This document shows, in pieces, positions 49,026-57,830 of a DNA stretch of 64,000 nt. The stretch covers positions 930,001 through 994,000 of the forward strand of contig NZ_CP050022.2 in NCBI RefSeq assembly GCF_011602485.2, in the 5' to 3' direction. The notes below the pieces were generated by a model, which ran no database searches, was not told the DNA's origin, and saw nothing but the letters and a program-made list of their open reading frames with translations. The DNA is from Bradyrhizobium sp. 1(2017). GTDB taxonomy: Bacteria; Pseudomonadota; Alphaproteobacteria; Rhizobiales; Xanthobacteraceae. The translations under genes were made by a program, and so were the position numbers. Each line of letters opens with the position of its first letter. The first letter of the stretch is position 1.

Positions 49026-49340
49026 AGCGTCCTCCATGTCCCAGCCGACGAGCCGCAATGACGGTCGGGCGTTGTTCTTGGAGTGCGCCTCTTCGAGCGC
49101 ATCTTCTTGACCGCGTTTCAATCGCCTCGGCGAAATCTTCGGCTTTGCGGCTTCGACGATATTAGCATTCCGCAGCCGTCATGGCGCGCGGAGTTGTGAG
49201 GCGTGCCTTGGAGGCGGAAAATCGGTGCCGACGACCATCGCGCCGCTGGGTGCCCTGCAAAATGCCGAGGAATTTCAATCGTGTAGTAATTCGCGATTCT
49301 ACTCTGAATGGCGCGCCATTTGCGGTAGTAGGTACGTCCC
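49026..49340. other. Divergent promoter region, glutamate dehydrogenase / secreted protein
   Basis: 315 bp between outward starts; it must hold both promoters. ATGGCGCGCCAT at 49308-49319 is a perfect 12-bp palindrome close to the 49341 start. AT-rich around 49272-49305. No gene is seen. Confidence 0.4.
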
Positions 49341-50243
49341 ATGCGTACCATCGATCGTCTGCTCTCCCGCCTCGCTTTGTTCCTTGCAATCGCAGCCGTT
49401 CCGGTGCTGCCCGCGCGCGCGGCCGAAACCTGTCCGTTCATCAGTGCCAAGGAGCTCGCCGGCGCGATGCCGGCGCTCAAATGGTCACTGATCTCGAACC
49501 AGGACGGTCGCGGCTGCATCTACCAGGCCGGGCGCGGCGACACGATGATGCTGACCGTATTCCGCAATCCCGACAGAGACCGCGCCAGGGAATTGTACGC
49601 CACCTTCGTCAAGACGCTCGGTGAGCGCATGCCCCTGAACGCGGTGTCCGGGATCGGCGACGAGGGCCGGGGCGGAACAAGCGCGGCCGGCGCCGAGCGC
49701 CAGGAGGCCTCGGTCGTCGCCCTGTCCGGCGATTACATTCTGCAGATCAGCGTCTATCCGACCGGCCGGCGCGCCGACGATGCGCTGCTCGGACCGATCA
49801 CCGAAGCCGCGCGCATTGCCATCGGCAACGTGAACAAGAGCAGCGAACGGTTCGGCAATTGCGAGTGGCTCACGGCGGCGGATGCCGACGGCTTTCTCGA
49901 CACGAGCACACTGACGGTGCAAAGGACCGGCGCGGGCAGCTGCATGATGTTCGATCGCGAGGCCAACACCATGACCGTCGCTGTCATCGCGACCTCGCGC
50001 GACACCGCCATCGGCATGATGAAGCGCGCGGGCCCGTGCAAGCATCTGGCGATACCCGAGCTCGGCAGCGAAGCGTTCGGCGAGCATTCCTGCACCAAGG
50101 GCAACGGCAGCGCCGTCAACATCTATGTCTGGAAGAACGGCCGGCAGGCCTCGATCCTGTTCGCGCCGGTCAAGCCGCATCCGGAGTCCGGCTCGGTCGA
50201 TCGCCTCAAGACGGTCGCCGGGCGGGTCTATGGAAAGCTGTGA
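49341..50243 (+). CDS. Exported hypothetical protein with two similar halves
   Basis: 300 residues with a signal peptide (LALFLAIAAVPVLPARAAE). Two halves share a plan: CPFISAKELAGAMPALKWSL...GCIY and CEWLTAADADGFLDTSTLTV...SCMM, each a Cys-containing strand-rich unit of about 130 residues. Probably a periplasmic duplicated domain; no known function. The gene is divergent from the glutamate dehydrogenase. Confidence 0.75.
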   Translation: MRTIDRLLSRLALFLAIAAVPVLPARAAETCPFISAKELAGAMPALKWSLISNQDGRGCIYQAGRGDTMMLTVFRNPDRDRARELYATFVKTLGERMPLNAVSGIGDEGRGGTSAAGAERQEASVVALSGDYILQISVYPTGRRADDALLGPITEAARIAIGNVNKSSERFGNCEWLTAADADGFLDTSTLTVQRTGAGSCMMFDREANTMTVAVIATSRDTAIGMMKRAGPCKHLAIPELGSEAFGEHSCTKGNGSAVNIYVWKNGRQASILFAPVKPHPESGSVDRLKTVAGRVYGKL

Positions 50244-50316
50244 CGGGCGCGCGGGTGAACCCTTCCGCGATGCGGCCGACATCCGGGACCGCTCGGCGGT
50301 CCCGGATGTCGTCCGG

Positions 50317-51108
50317 CTAGACTGTCAGCCCGCAAGCTCGCCGGATTGCGATCTGAACCGGCGACGGCGGCAGCGCCGGATAGAACTCGCTTTTCGGCAG
50401 CAGCGGAGGCTGAGCCATGAAGCGCGGCTCCGTCCCTCGATGAGGTTGCGCGGCGTGAACCAGGAAGGGGTGGCACAGATAGACGGTGCCTGCCGCGCCG
50501 GTGGCCAGTTCGATCGCGCAATCCTTCGTCGACGCCCAGTCCTCGGCCGCGAGCTGCCGGAGCGTCGCGCCGGCCTCGCCATGGGGCAGCAGCTCCCGCG
50601 CGATGATGGCATGCGAGCCGCTCCGAATCCGCGTGGGCGCATCATCGTCACCGACATCCGAGAACAGGAACAGCATCAGCAGCGCACGCCCGCTGCTCTT
50701 CACATTGGCACGCCATTCCATGAAGTCGGCATTGGCGGTGCCAAAGCTCATGTCCACATGCCAGCCGTCGTCGCCAGGGGAGTCCGTTGACGGAAAGCGG
50801 ATCGGAAAGGTTCCGAGGCCCATGGGCGCAAGCCAGCGCCCGTCGCCGACGAGCTGATCATAGGCCTCGCGCAGAAGCGGCGTGTTCGCGGCCTCGATGA
50901 AAGGGGGCGAAGCCTTGGACCCCACCCGGATGACGGGTCGGGTCCAACGTTCGGGTTGGTCCGGCGACAGGCCGATATCCGCCCACAGCTCGTCCCGGCA
51001 TTGCTTTGCAAGGTCGGTGCTGAAGGCATTCTCGATTTTGACGAAACCGTCGTCGATGAAGGTCTGGACCTGACCAGGTGTCAGGCCAGCCCGTTTGGAC
51101 TTGGGCAT
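50317..51108 (-). CDS. Phytanoyl-CoA dioxygenase (PhyH) family protein
   Basis: 263 residues of the Fe(II)/2-oxoglutarate dioxygenase fold. Metal ligands: His117 and Asp119 in GWHVDMSFG and a distal His (His218 in CHPFLVHAAQ), with a downstream Arg for 2-oxoglutarate near EPRFMAQPP. ATG 51108 has GGAGAA upstream. The substrate cannot be deduced; bacterial PhyH enzymes oxidise diverse small molecules. Confidence 0.88.
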   Translation of the reverse strand: MPKSKRAGLTPGQVQTFIDDGFVKIENAFSTDLAKQCRDELWADIGLSPDQPERWTRPVIRVGSKASPPFIEAANTPLLREAYDQLVGDGRWLAPMGLGTFPIRFPSTDSPGDDGWHVDMSFGTANADFMEWRANVKSSGRALLMLFLFSDVGDDDAPTRIRSGSHAIIARELLPHGEAGATLRQLAAEDWASTKDCAIELATGAAGTVYLCHPFLVHAAQPHRGTEPRFMAQPPLLPKSEFYPALPPSPVQIAIRRACGLTV

Positions 51109-51402
51109 TGCACATTCTCCGTTCGGCCGGCGCATCGAGCGCAGCCTTTTGATCTGATGGGCGCGGTTGCGCCGGAACGACGTTTGGCCGTTCAGATCAG
51201 CGGGAAGAATGTGGACATGAACATCATGGTGGGAACGTATAGCGCGGCGGAGCGCGGAATCAAGACACGCTCGCCGCCGCGATGATCTACGGACAGGCCT
51301 TGGAAGTCGCCTTTGCTCCGAAAGCGCGCATTGCGCTTCTCCCTGCGGCGATTGTCCGGGATCCGCGCCGGGAACAGGCTCAGGCCTGCATCGCCGCGCC
51401 AA

Positions 51403-52425
51403 TCACCGCCACCCCAGCGCCGGCGCCACATGCGTCAGGATCGCCTCGATCGCATGCGCGCAGTAATCGACGCCGAGCTGGTTCGGGATGGTCAGCAGCA
51501 GCGTATCGGCTTCCGCGATCGCCTCGTCCTGCCGCAGCTGCTCGATCAGCGCGTCCGGCTCCGCCGCATAGGAGCGGCCGAAGATCGCCCGCGTGCGCGG
51601 GTCGATGAAGCCGATCTGGTCCTCGCCTCCGCGCTCGCCGCCGAAATAAGCGCGGTCGCGATCATTCATCAGCGCAAAAATGCTGCGGCTGACGGAGACG
51701 CGCGGCTCGCGGCCGTGCCCCGCCTCTTTCCAGGCCGCGCGATAGGCGCGAATTTGCGCCGCCTGCTGCACGTGAAAAGCCTCGCCGGTCTCGTCGTTCT
51801 TCAGCGTCGAGCTCTGCAGGTTCATGCCGAGCTTCGCTGCCCACACCGCGGTGGCGTTCGAGCCGGCACCCCACCAGATCCGTTCGCGCAGGCCCTGCGC
51901 ATGTGGCTCCAGCCGCAACAGCCCGGGCGGATTGGGAAACATCGGCTGCGGGTTGGGCTCGGCAAAACCTTGGCCGCGGAGCAGGTCGAGGAAGACCTCG
52001 GCGTGATGCCGGCCCATGTCGCCATCGCTCTGGCCCTCGGCCGGCCGGTAGCCGAAATAGCGCCAACCGTCGATCACCTGTTCGGGCGAGCCGCGGCTGA
52101 TGCCGAGCTGCAGCCTTCCGCCAGCGATGAGGTCGGCGCTTCCTGCATCCTCCACCATGTAGAGCGGGTTCTCGTAGCGCATGTCGATCACGGCCGTGCC
52201 GATCTCGATTCGGCTGGTCTTCGCGCCGACGGCCGCGAGCAGCGGAAAGGGCGAGGCGAGCTGCCGCGCGAAATGATGCACGCGGAAATAGGCGCCGTCG
52301 GCGCCGAGCTGTTCAGCCGCAACCGCGAGCTCGATCGATTGCAGCAGGGTATCCGCCGCCGAGCGGGTCTGCGATTGCGGCGAGGGCGTCCAGTGCCCGA
52401 AGGAGAGGAATCCGATCTTTTTCAT
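51403..52425 (-). CDS. LLM-class flavin-dependent oxidoreductase
   Basis: 340 residues of the luciferase-like monooxygenase barrel: MKKIGFLSFGHWTPSPQSQT, ELAVAAEQLGADGAYFRVHH, EIGTAVIDMRYENPLYMVED and LQLGISRGSPEQVIDGWRYF. Uses FMNH2 or F420-type cofactor; the substrate is unknown. It is the next leftward gene upstream of the PhyH-type gene but 294 bp away. Confidence 0.92.
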   Translation of the reverse strand: MKKIGFLSFGHWTPSPQSQTRSAADTLLQSIELAVAAEQLGADGAYFRVHHFARQLASPFPLLAAVGAKTSRIEIGTAVIDMRYENPLYMVEDAGSADLIAGGRLQLGISRGSPEQVIDGWRYFGYRPAEGQSDGDMGRHHAEVFLDLLRGQGFAEPNPQPMFPNPPGLLRLEPHAQGLRERIWWGAGSNATAVWAAKLGMNLQSSTLKNDETGEAFHVQQAAQIRAYRAAWKEAGHGREPRVSVSRSIFALMNDRDRAYFGGERGGEDQIGFIDPRTRAIFGRSYAAEPDALIEQLRQDEAIAEADTLLLTIPNQLGVDYCAHAIEAILTHVAPALGWR

Positions 52426-52615
52426 CAGGGCAACATATGGATGATCGGAAGCGTTTGCGAGACACTGGCCGGAGGAAAGATGGGCAACACGGGGCGTGCC
52501 CCATGAGGCCGCTTGGGGAATCCAGATCAGGCACGGAGCTGGACGCTGGCACTTCTGCCCTGCAGCGGACCACCAACTCGGATCGTTGTTCGATCGGTCA
52601 CGCCGAGGGGCGTCC

Positions 52616-53089
52616 TCAGATTTCGCAATCGGTCAAATTCAATGCCTTGCGCAAGCCGCCAAACGCCTTGAGTCGGCAGGGCTCGACATTGCTTGCAGCC
52701 TTGGAGCGCTGGACCTCAGCGGTTCGCTTGACAACGCTCGGCTTCGGCTTCGGCTTGGGCTTGGGACGTGCAGCGGTCGCGATCTTTTTCGGACTGTGCC
52801 GCGGACGCACCACCGGCGCCGGCTCGGACGAGCCGATATGGGCGTCTTCTGGCGGAGCAGCGCGGTCCTCGACCGACGCAGCCTGTGTCGGCACCGCGCT
52901 GCTCACGGCGGCAACATCGAGGCGATCAGCCTTCGGCAGGGCCTCGTATGAATCAGAAGTGCCCGCGTCCTGGTCGGCAGGCGGCTGCACGGTCGCGGCC
53001 GCGCGACGCGGTGGCGCCGTCAGCTCCATCGCCGACAGCACTCCTGCACTCAACAGGATGAGGAGGCCCAACAACGCCATTCTCAGCAT
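52616..53089 (-). CDS. Membrane-anchored Pro/Lys-rich hypothetical protein
   Basis: 157 residues from ATG 53089. A hydrophobic N-terminal anchor or signal (MLRMALLGLLILLSAGVLSA) leads to a low-complexity Ala/Pro/Asp stretch, then a basic KPKPKPKP tract, and a conserved-looking tail EPCRLKAFGGLRKALNLTDC. Could be a cell-envelope spacer protein. The frame also opens at 53137. Confidence 0.65.
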   Translation of the reverse strand: MLRMALLGLLILLSAGVLSAMELTAPPRRAAATVQPPADQDAGTSDSYEALPKADRLDVAAVSSAVPTQAASVEDRAAPPEDAHIGSSEPAPVVRPRHSPKKIATAARPKPKPKPKPSVVKRTAEVQRSKAASNVEPCRLKAFGGLRKALNLTDCEI

Positions 53090-53137
53090 AATGCGCCTCT
53101 GACAGAGGTTCGTGCCGCTGAAAATTCTCCGCGCCAA

Positions 53138-53343
53138 TGAGGCAACTTGTCGACGGCTGCGGGGCCGCGACGAATCATTTGCCGACAGGGTTAACGTCGA
53201 TGATGCACCCGCACATGCCGAAGATGCCCGTTCACGGCGGTTCCGCGAGCAGACCTTGTTGGCCCGAGCCGAGCGCCACGAGAAGGATCGTCACGTTTGC
53301 TGTTTGAGGGAAGCCCGACGCCGCCTGACCGATTGGGCGACGG
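53138..53343. other. Gap between hypothetical gene and IS copy 1
   Basis: About 206 bp with no supported gene; an open frame crossing it (53112-53420) runs into the IS terminal repeat and has no family signature. Confidence 0.35.
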
Positions 53344-54310
53344 CCGCTTTTGACCCTGGCTGTGTGAAAACGCTGGGGTGCTGTTATGATTCTTCCGTGA
53401 TTCTGTGGGGGAATCGATGAGGCGCTTCGTTGAAGAGGCGGATCGTGGGCAGCGGACGCTGTTGCCCGAATGCCTCGATGACTTCATTGACGAGAGCAAT
53501 CCTGTTCGGGTGATCGACGTATTTGTCGATGCGCTCGGTTTGGCCGAGATGGGCTTTGAGGGTGTGGAGCCGGCAGCGACCGGCCGGCCGTCCATCCCTC
53601 GGTGCTCCTTAAGCTTTACATTTATGGCTATCTGAACCGGGTACAGTCGAGCCGGCGGCTGGAACGAGAGGCCGGGCGCAAGGTCGAGGCCGATCGCGGC
53701 TACTTCAACAGCCCGGAGATCCTCGCGTGCCACGAAGCAGGCATCACGGTAACTCTGCCCAAACCGCAGACGTCCGGCGCCAAGTCGGAGGGGCGCTTCG
53801 GTAAGCAGGACTTTGCCTATTTGTCGGAGGAGGACGCCTACCGCTGTCCAGCTGGGGAGCGGCTGCGATATCGCTACACAAGCGAAGAAGACGGCAAGAT
53901 GCTGCGGCGCTACTGGACCACGGCCTGTCAAAATTGTTCGCTCAAATCGCAGTGCACGACGGGGCCAGAGCGGCGAATTACACGATGGGATCACGAGCAT
54001 CTGCTCGAGGCTGTGCAGCAGCGGCTTGATGCAAACCCAGAAGCCATGCGCCAGCGTCGGGAGACGGTCGAACATCCGTTCGGCACGATGAAGGCCCGCA
54101 TGGGGGCGACGCACTTCCTCACCAAAACGCTTCCCAAAGTAGCCGCCGAGATGGCGCTCTCGGTTCTGGCCTACAATCTGACCCGGGTCATGAACATTGT
54201 CGGCATCAAGCCACTGATCACTGCGATCGAGGCCTGAGACAGGCCCGGTTCCTAGCTCCCCGACCGACGCCCTTTGCGGCCGTTTTTACACGGCCAAGAC
54301 CCAAAGCGAA
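53344..54310 (+). mobile_element. Decayed IS1182-like element, copy 1
   Basis: Left inverted repeat begins CCGCTTTTGACCCTGGCTGT at 53344; the right end (to about 54310) read in reverse is CGCTTTGGGTCTTGGCCGTG, an imperfect match over about 28 bp. The enclosed transposase is broken. The element would normally be over 1.5 kb; here about half of the transposase is gone. Confidence 0.8.
53417..54237 (+). pseudogene. IS1182-family transposase pseudogene, copy 1
   Basis: The N-terminal piece MRRFVEEADRGQRTLLPECL runs to ATGRPSI, where a 4-bp loss shifts the frame (expected GRPSYHPSVLLKLY). The following frame reads LLKLYIYGYLNRVQSSRRLE then jumps after EREAGRK to VEADRGYFNSPEIL, so the central catalytic region (about 200 residues) is deleted. 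The C-terminal half, with ACQNCSLKSQCTTGPERRIT and ETVEHPFGTMKARMG (C-terminal DDE region), is intact to 54237. Confidence 0.85.
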
Positions 54311-54586
54311 CTCAAGCAGAGCATTTCACTCAGAACGCGGAACTTGAGCCATTCTCGATTAGTGGGTAGCGGTCGTTCGGTACCCGCTGCTCCCATACGC
54401 TCCAAAGTCCCCAACGACCGTGCGGAGCGCGCGCCGAAAGGCTCACGGCGAAGCGCGCGGCTCGCTAGATAAACGAAAGACAGCGTGCCACGTGTCTCGA
54501 CCAGATTCCCCTCACGCACGCGACCTACTCAGCGAGGCCGCGCGGGACTGTGAGGAATGATGACCTTGGCAGTACACTAGACTCAG
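54311..54586. other. Gap after IS copy 1
   Basis: 276 bp; stops in most frames and no credible gene seen. The open frame at 54286-54519 on the reverse strand crosses the IS boundary and looks accidental. Confidence 0.35.
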
Positions 54587-54865
54587 CTACTTAGCTGTGC
54601 CCGTCGTAACTCCTGTCGCAGTCGTGTCTGCCGTCCCCGGTGTGCCTCCTCGCCGCACGTCGCGCGCGTCACGGCGACCCTCCCGGCGCACTTGGCGCGC
54701 GTCACGACGATTTTCGCGGCGCTCGTGGCGCCCCTCACGTCGATCTTGGCGCCTTTCCATGCCTGCGGTCTGAGCCTCGGCGTCGGGTGCAATCAGCATG
54801 CTCGGAAGCGCGGCTATTGTGGTCGCCATGCCCAAGGAAAAAAGAAGCTTTCGTCGAGAAATCAT
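54587..54865 (-). CDS. Exported arginine-rich repeat protein
   Basis: 92 residues. Twin-Arg-like or Sec signal (MISRRKLLFSLGMATTIAAL to APDAEAQ), then a strikingly basic region of RRDxR / RREGR units (RRQDRREGRHERRENRRDAR) of about 40 residues, then a Thr/Gly tail. AGGAGG lies 7 bp ahead of the ATG. An FNR/FixK-type box is centred 69 bp upstream. No known function; might bind nucleic acid, phosphate or acidic envelope polymer. Confidence 0.75.
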   Translation of the reverse strand: MISRRKLLFSLGMATTIAALPSMLIAPDAEAQTAGMERRQDRREGRHERRENRRDARQVRREGRRDARDVRRGGTPGTADTTATGVTTGTAK

Positions 54866-55229
54866 GACTGCCTCCTTTGCTGGACTGCCCCAAGCACAAG
54901 AGTCTACTCGCCTTTGCCGCCTTGGTCTTGATCTAAGTCATGGACAGCAGCACTCTCAGGTTGACATTGCCCGGCATGCACGCGCATAGCTACGTCTCCC
55001 GTTAGAGTGACGTGACCTTAGGAGCATCCCGGTTATCCGGCCGGCTGCGTCGCGCGGGCCGGTGTCGTGCTTAGGCCTCGGCCTGTAGCGCGCGCTGCGG
55101 TCCGTCACAATCGGTGGCAACTTAAACGGCGGTGTCAATCGAGTTGGGGTGAGGCGGTAATGCCTTGCGTCACGAGCGGAGCACTTCTCGGCACGGCAGC
55201 TTTGTGACCCGCTACATTTTGAGCAATCG
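54866..55229. other. Intergenic stretch with FNR/FixK-like site
   Basis: 364 bp between the Arg-rich gene and the nonsense-mutated gene. Apart from the site at 54928-54941, I see no gene. Confidence 0.4.
54928..54941 (-). promoter_or_regulatory. FNR/FixK-like box, imperfect
   Basis: TTGATCTAAGTCAT matches 8 of the 10 defined bases of TTGAT-N4-ATCAA. Its centre is about 69 bp before the ATG at 54865, so a start at about 54893 would place it at -41.5. Confidence 0.5.
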
Positions 55230-55496
55230 ATGAGGCACACCTAGTACGTAACCTTCGAGCTGCAACGCCGAGGGATGCTGCCAAAGCCAAGACATCCTCG
55301 GCTGACCAAGACATTCGAGACCGAGAAGGAAGCCAAGCTTTTTGCGAAAGAAAAACTCGATGAAGGGCTGGTCGTGACCGCCGGCACCCTCAATCCGCAC
55401 ACGCCGAAGCAAATTATTCCGTCGAGCGCCGTGTCGATCTGGCTTGGCAGCACGCTGGACCAAACTGCGGACCGGTCTAACAGTCGGAGCGATTGA
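55230..55496 (+). pseudogene. Nonsense-mutated copy of a small hypothetical gene
   Basis: From ATG 55230 the codons read M-R-H-T-stop-Y-V-T-F-E-L; the intact relative at 61259-61525 starts M-T-P-T-W-Y-V-T-F-E-I, so TGG has become TAG at codon 5. After the stop the frame is open to 55496 and clearly related (TETEKEAKLFAKEKLDEGLV vs ATEAEAKTFARAKLDEGLAV). An internal ATG at 55275 could restart but would lose the N-terminus. Confidence 0.75.
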
Positions 55497-55872
55497 GGAG
55501 CGGCCAATGTCGGCTAGGCCAGAAGCGGACATTTCCTGGCTAGTCGGTTGACGGCCGCTTTGACCATGAGCGGACATGCGACATCGCGAGCGCGATGGCG
55601 GCGGCCGCTTACAGAAGAACGGTAGTCAGCAGTAGAGACCGTTTCGGCCGCTTCAGAGCCGGCTGGATTTGATTGATCTAGATCAAGCGCCAAACGACTA
55701 ATCGCCGTTCGATTGCGCGGTGGCGCACTGCCACCCTTTCGACCTAAGCCCCGCAAGCTCTCCTTAGCGGGGCCATGGGACGTTTTGCCGTGGCTCTCCG
55801 CGTCGATAGCCTGAAAGCCCGTTGGGTCCGCTCATTGGACAAGCAGTCCGAAAATCAATCGGAGAAAACGTC
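55497..55872. other. Intergenic stretch with FixK box and GCGGACAT motifs
   Basis: 376 bp holding two GCGGACAT motifs (55525, 55570), a perfect FNR/FixK palindrome and the sulfatase leader. No gene seen. Confidence 0.45.
55673..55686 (+). promoter_or_regulatory. FNR/FixK box, perfect palindrome
   Basis: TTGATCTAGATCAA is a perfect FNR/FixK2-type palindrome. It is centred 193 bp before the arylsulfatase ATG, so activation from here would give a leader of about 150 nt. Confidence 0.75.
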
Positions 55873-57561
55873 ATGAGTATGCGTAACTTTTTCTGGTCAA
55901 GCGCAGTCGCACTATCCACCACTTTGGCACTCGCGAATTTTCCAGCATCAGCTCAACAACAACGACCGCCCAACATACTCGTAATCATGGGCGATGACGT
56001 CGGCTGGTTCAACATCGGCGCCTATCATCGCGGCATGATGTCGGGAAAGACGCCTAATCTCGACAAGTTGGCGTCTGAAGGCATGATGTTCACCGACTAT
56101 TATGCGGAAGCGAGTTGCACGGCAGGCCGCGCCAACTTCATTACCGGTCAGCTGCCGATCCGCACCGGGTTGACGACCGTCGGCCAGGCCGGCGCTGATG
56201 TCGGCATTCCAGCCGAGGCGGTGACGCTCGCCACCGCGCTGAAAGCGCAGGGTTATGCAACCGGGCAGTTCGGCAAGAACCATCTCGGTGACCTGAACAA
56301 GTATCTCCCGACCCTGCATGGCTTCGACGAGTTCTTCGGATACCTCTACCATCTCGACGCGATGTCGGATCCCTACTGGTACTCGTTCCCGGTCAACCAG
56401 GACTACTACAACAAATTCGGCCCGCGCAGCCTGATCCACAGCTATGCGACCGACACCGACGACAAGACCGAGATGCCCCGTTGGGGCAAGGTCGGCAAGC
56501 AGAGGATTACCGATGAGGGGCCGCTGCCGCCATTCCCCGACATGTCGAACGTGGCGAACATGCACGACTTGCCGTTCTTGAAGGCAAAGTACGACATGAC
56601 CACTTTTGACGAAGTGCTGGTGAAGGCGTCCGGCGATTTCATGGACAAAGCCAAGCGCGAGGGCAAGCCGTTCTTCGTCTGGCACAACACCACGCGCATG
56701 CACGTATGGACTTTCCTCTCGAAGAAATACAGCGCAATGCAGAACAGCGACACCAACTACGGTCTCGAAGAGGCCGGCATGGCGCAACTCGATGACAGCG
56801 TCGGCGCCCTGATGAAGAAGCTCGACGACATGGGCGAGGCCAACAATACCATTGTTATCTTCACCACCGACAACGGCGCCGAAGTGTTCACCTGGCCGGA
56901 TGGCGGCATGACGCCGTTCAAAAACACCAAGGGTACGGTCGGCGAAGGCGGCTTCCGCGTACCGTGCATCATCCGTTGGCCCGGCGTGGTCAGGCCGGCG
57001 ACCGTCCAGAACGAAATCTTCTCAGGGCTGGACTGGTTGCCAACGCTTGTGGCGGCGGCGGGCAACGTCAATATCTCCGAGCAGTTGCTGAAGGGCGTGA
57101 AGCTGGGTGAGCGCACCTACAAGAACCACCTTGACGGTTACAACCAGCTCGATCTGCTCGCCGGCAAAGGCCCATCCAGACGCCAGGAAGTATTCTACTT
57201 CGGTGGTGCCGCGCTCGGTGCCGTCCGCATCGACAACTTCAAGTTCCAATTCTATCAACAGCCATGGGGCTGGCCGGGCGAGAAGACCACCACGGATATG
57301 CCGACGATGGTCAACATTCGCCAGGATCCGTTCGAGCGTACGCCGTCCATCCGCGGCGAGTCCTCCAACGCGAGCGCGTTCGGCTATGGCAACGACTTCT
57401 TCGCCCGTGAGTTCTGGCGCTTCGTCCTGGTTCAGCAGTACGTGGGGAAGCTGGCAATGACAGCGATTGACTATCCGCCGATGCAGGATCCGGCTTCCTT
57501 CAACCTCGAATCGGTGAAGAGGAAGGTCGAGGAGATGATCAAGAATCGTCCGGGTCAGTAA
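55873..57561 (+). CDS. Exported arylsulfatase (sulfatase family)
   Basis: 562 residues hydrolysing sulfate esters, most likely in the periplasm (signal peptide through PASAQQ). Metal-binding Asp pair in IMGDDVGWF (41-42), the activation motif around Cys82 as CTAGR (canonical C-x-P-x-R, here Ala at position 3), and TTDNGAE plus GFRVPCIIRWPG. Cys would need conversion to formylglycine; no maturase gene is visible here. GGAG lies upstream of ATG 55873. The natural substrate is unknown. Confidence 0.92.
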   Translation: MSMRNFFWSSAVALSTTLALANFPASAQQQRPPNILVIMGDDVGWFNIGAYHRGMMSGKTPNLDKLASEGMMFTDYYAEASCTAGRANFITGQLPIRTGLTTVGQAGADVGIPAEAVTLATALKAQGYATGQFGKNHLGDLNKYLPTLHGFDEFFGYLYHLDAMSDPYWYSFPVNQDYYNKFGPRSLIHSYATDTDDKTEMPRWGKVGKQRITDEGPLPPFPDMSNVANMHDLPFLKAKYDMTTFDEVLVKASGDFMDKAKREGKPFFVWHNTTRMHVWTFLSKKYSAMQNSDTNYGLEEAGMAQLDDSVGALMKKLDDMGEANNTIVIFTTDNGAEVFTWPDGGMTPFKNTKGTVGEGGFRVPCIIRWPGVVRPATVQNEIFSGLDWLPTLVAAAGNVNISEQLLKGVKLGERTYKNHLDGYNQLDLLAGKGPSRRQEVFYFGGAALGAVRIDNFKFQFYQQPWGWPGEKTTTDMPTMVNIRQDPFERTPSIRGESSNASAFGYGNDFFAREFWRFVLVQQYVGKLAMTAIDYPPMQDPASFNLESVKRKVEEMIKNRPGQ

Positions 57562-57830
57562 CAAACAACAAGGGAGCGCATGAAACGCGTGCGCTCCCCC
57601 TCCGCTTTAGCATCCCTCTTGTTTTGAAGCGGAGCGCAAAATGGCCGCTCTTGGGCCCTAAGCGGCGTTGAGGGATGTCTGCTATTCCGCCGCTGTCGGG
57701 AGACAAGCGGACATCTGGGGTCCGGGCCGAAAATGACGCGATTGACCCTCAGCGGACATCGTTTGATTTGGGTCAATGCGGCCGGCCCATAGGCTGCGCC
57801 TGTGGCGGTGCAATTGCCCGGAGTTGAGCC
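57562..57830. other. Intergenic stretch with FixK-like box and GCGGACAT motifs
   Basis: 269 bp carrying GCGGACAT at 57717 and 57752 and the FNR/FixK-type site at 57763-57776. No gene seen. Confidence 0.4.
57763..57776 (+). promoter_or_regulatory. FNR/FixK-like box
   Basis: TTGATTTGGGTCAA (9 of the 10 defined bases of TTGAT-N4-ATCAA) is centred 61 bp before the DUF1254 start at 57831; a start at about 57811 would place it at -41.5 with a 20-nt leader containing GGAG. Confidence 0.65.

Noticed and set aside
44211..49121. Start of glutamate dehydrogenase at 49121
   Set aside because: ATG 49025 has GGAGG at ideal spacing; the extra 32 residues are low in similarity to typical N-termini.
53112..53420. 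102-codon forward frame before IS copy 1
   Set aside because: Runs through the IS terminal repeat; no signature or ribosome-binding site.
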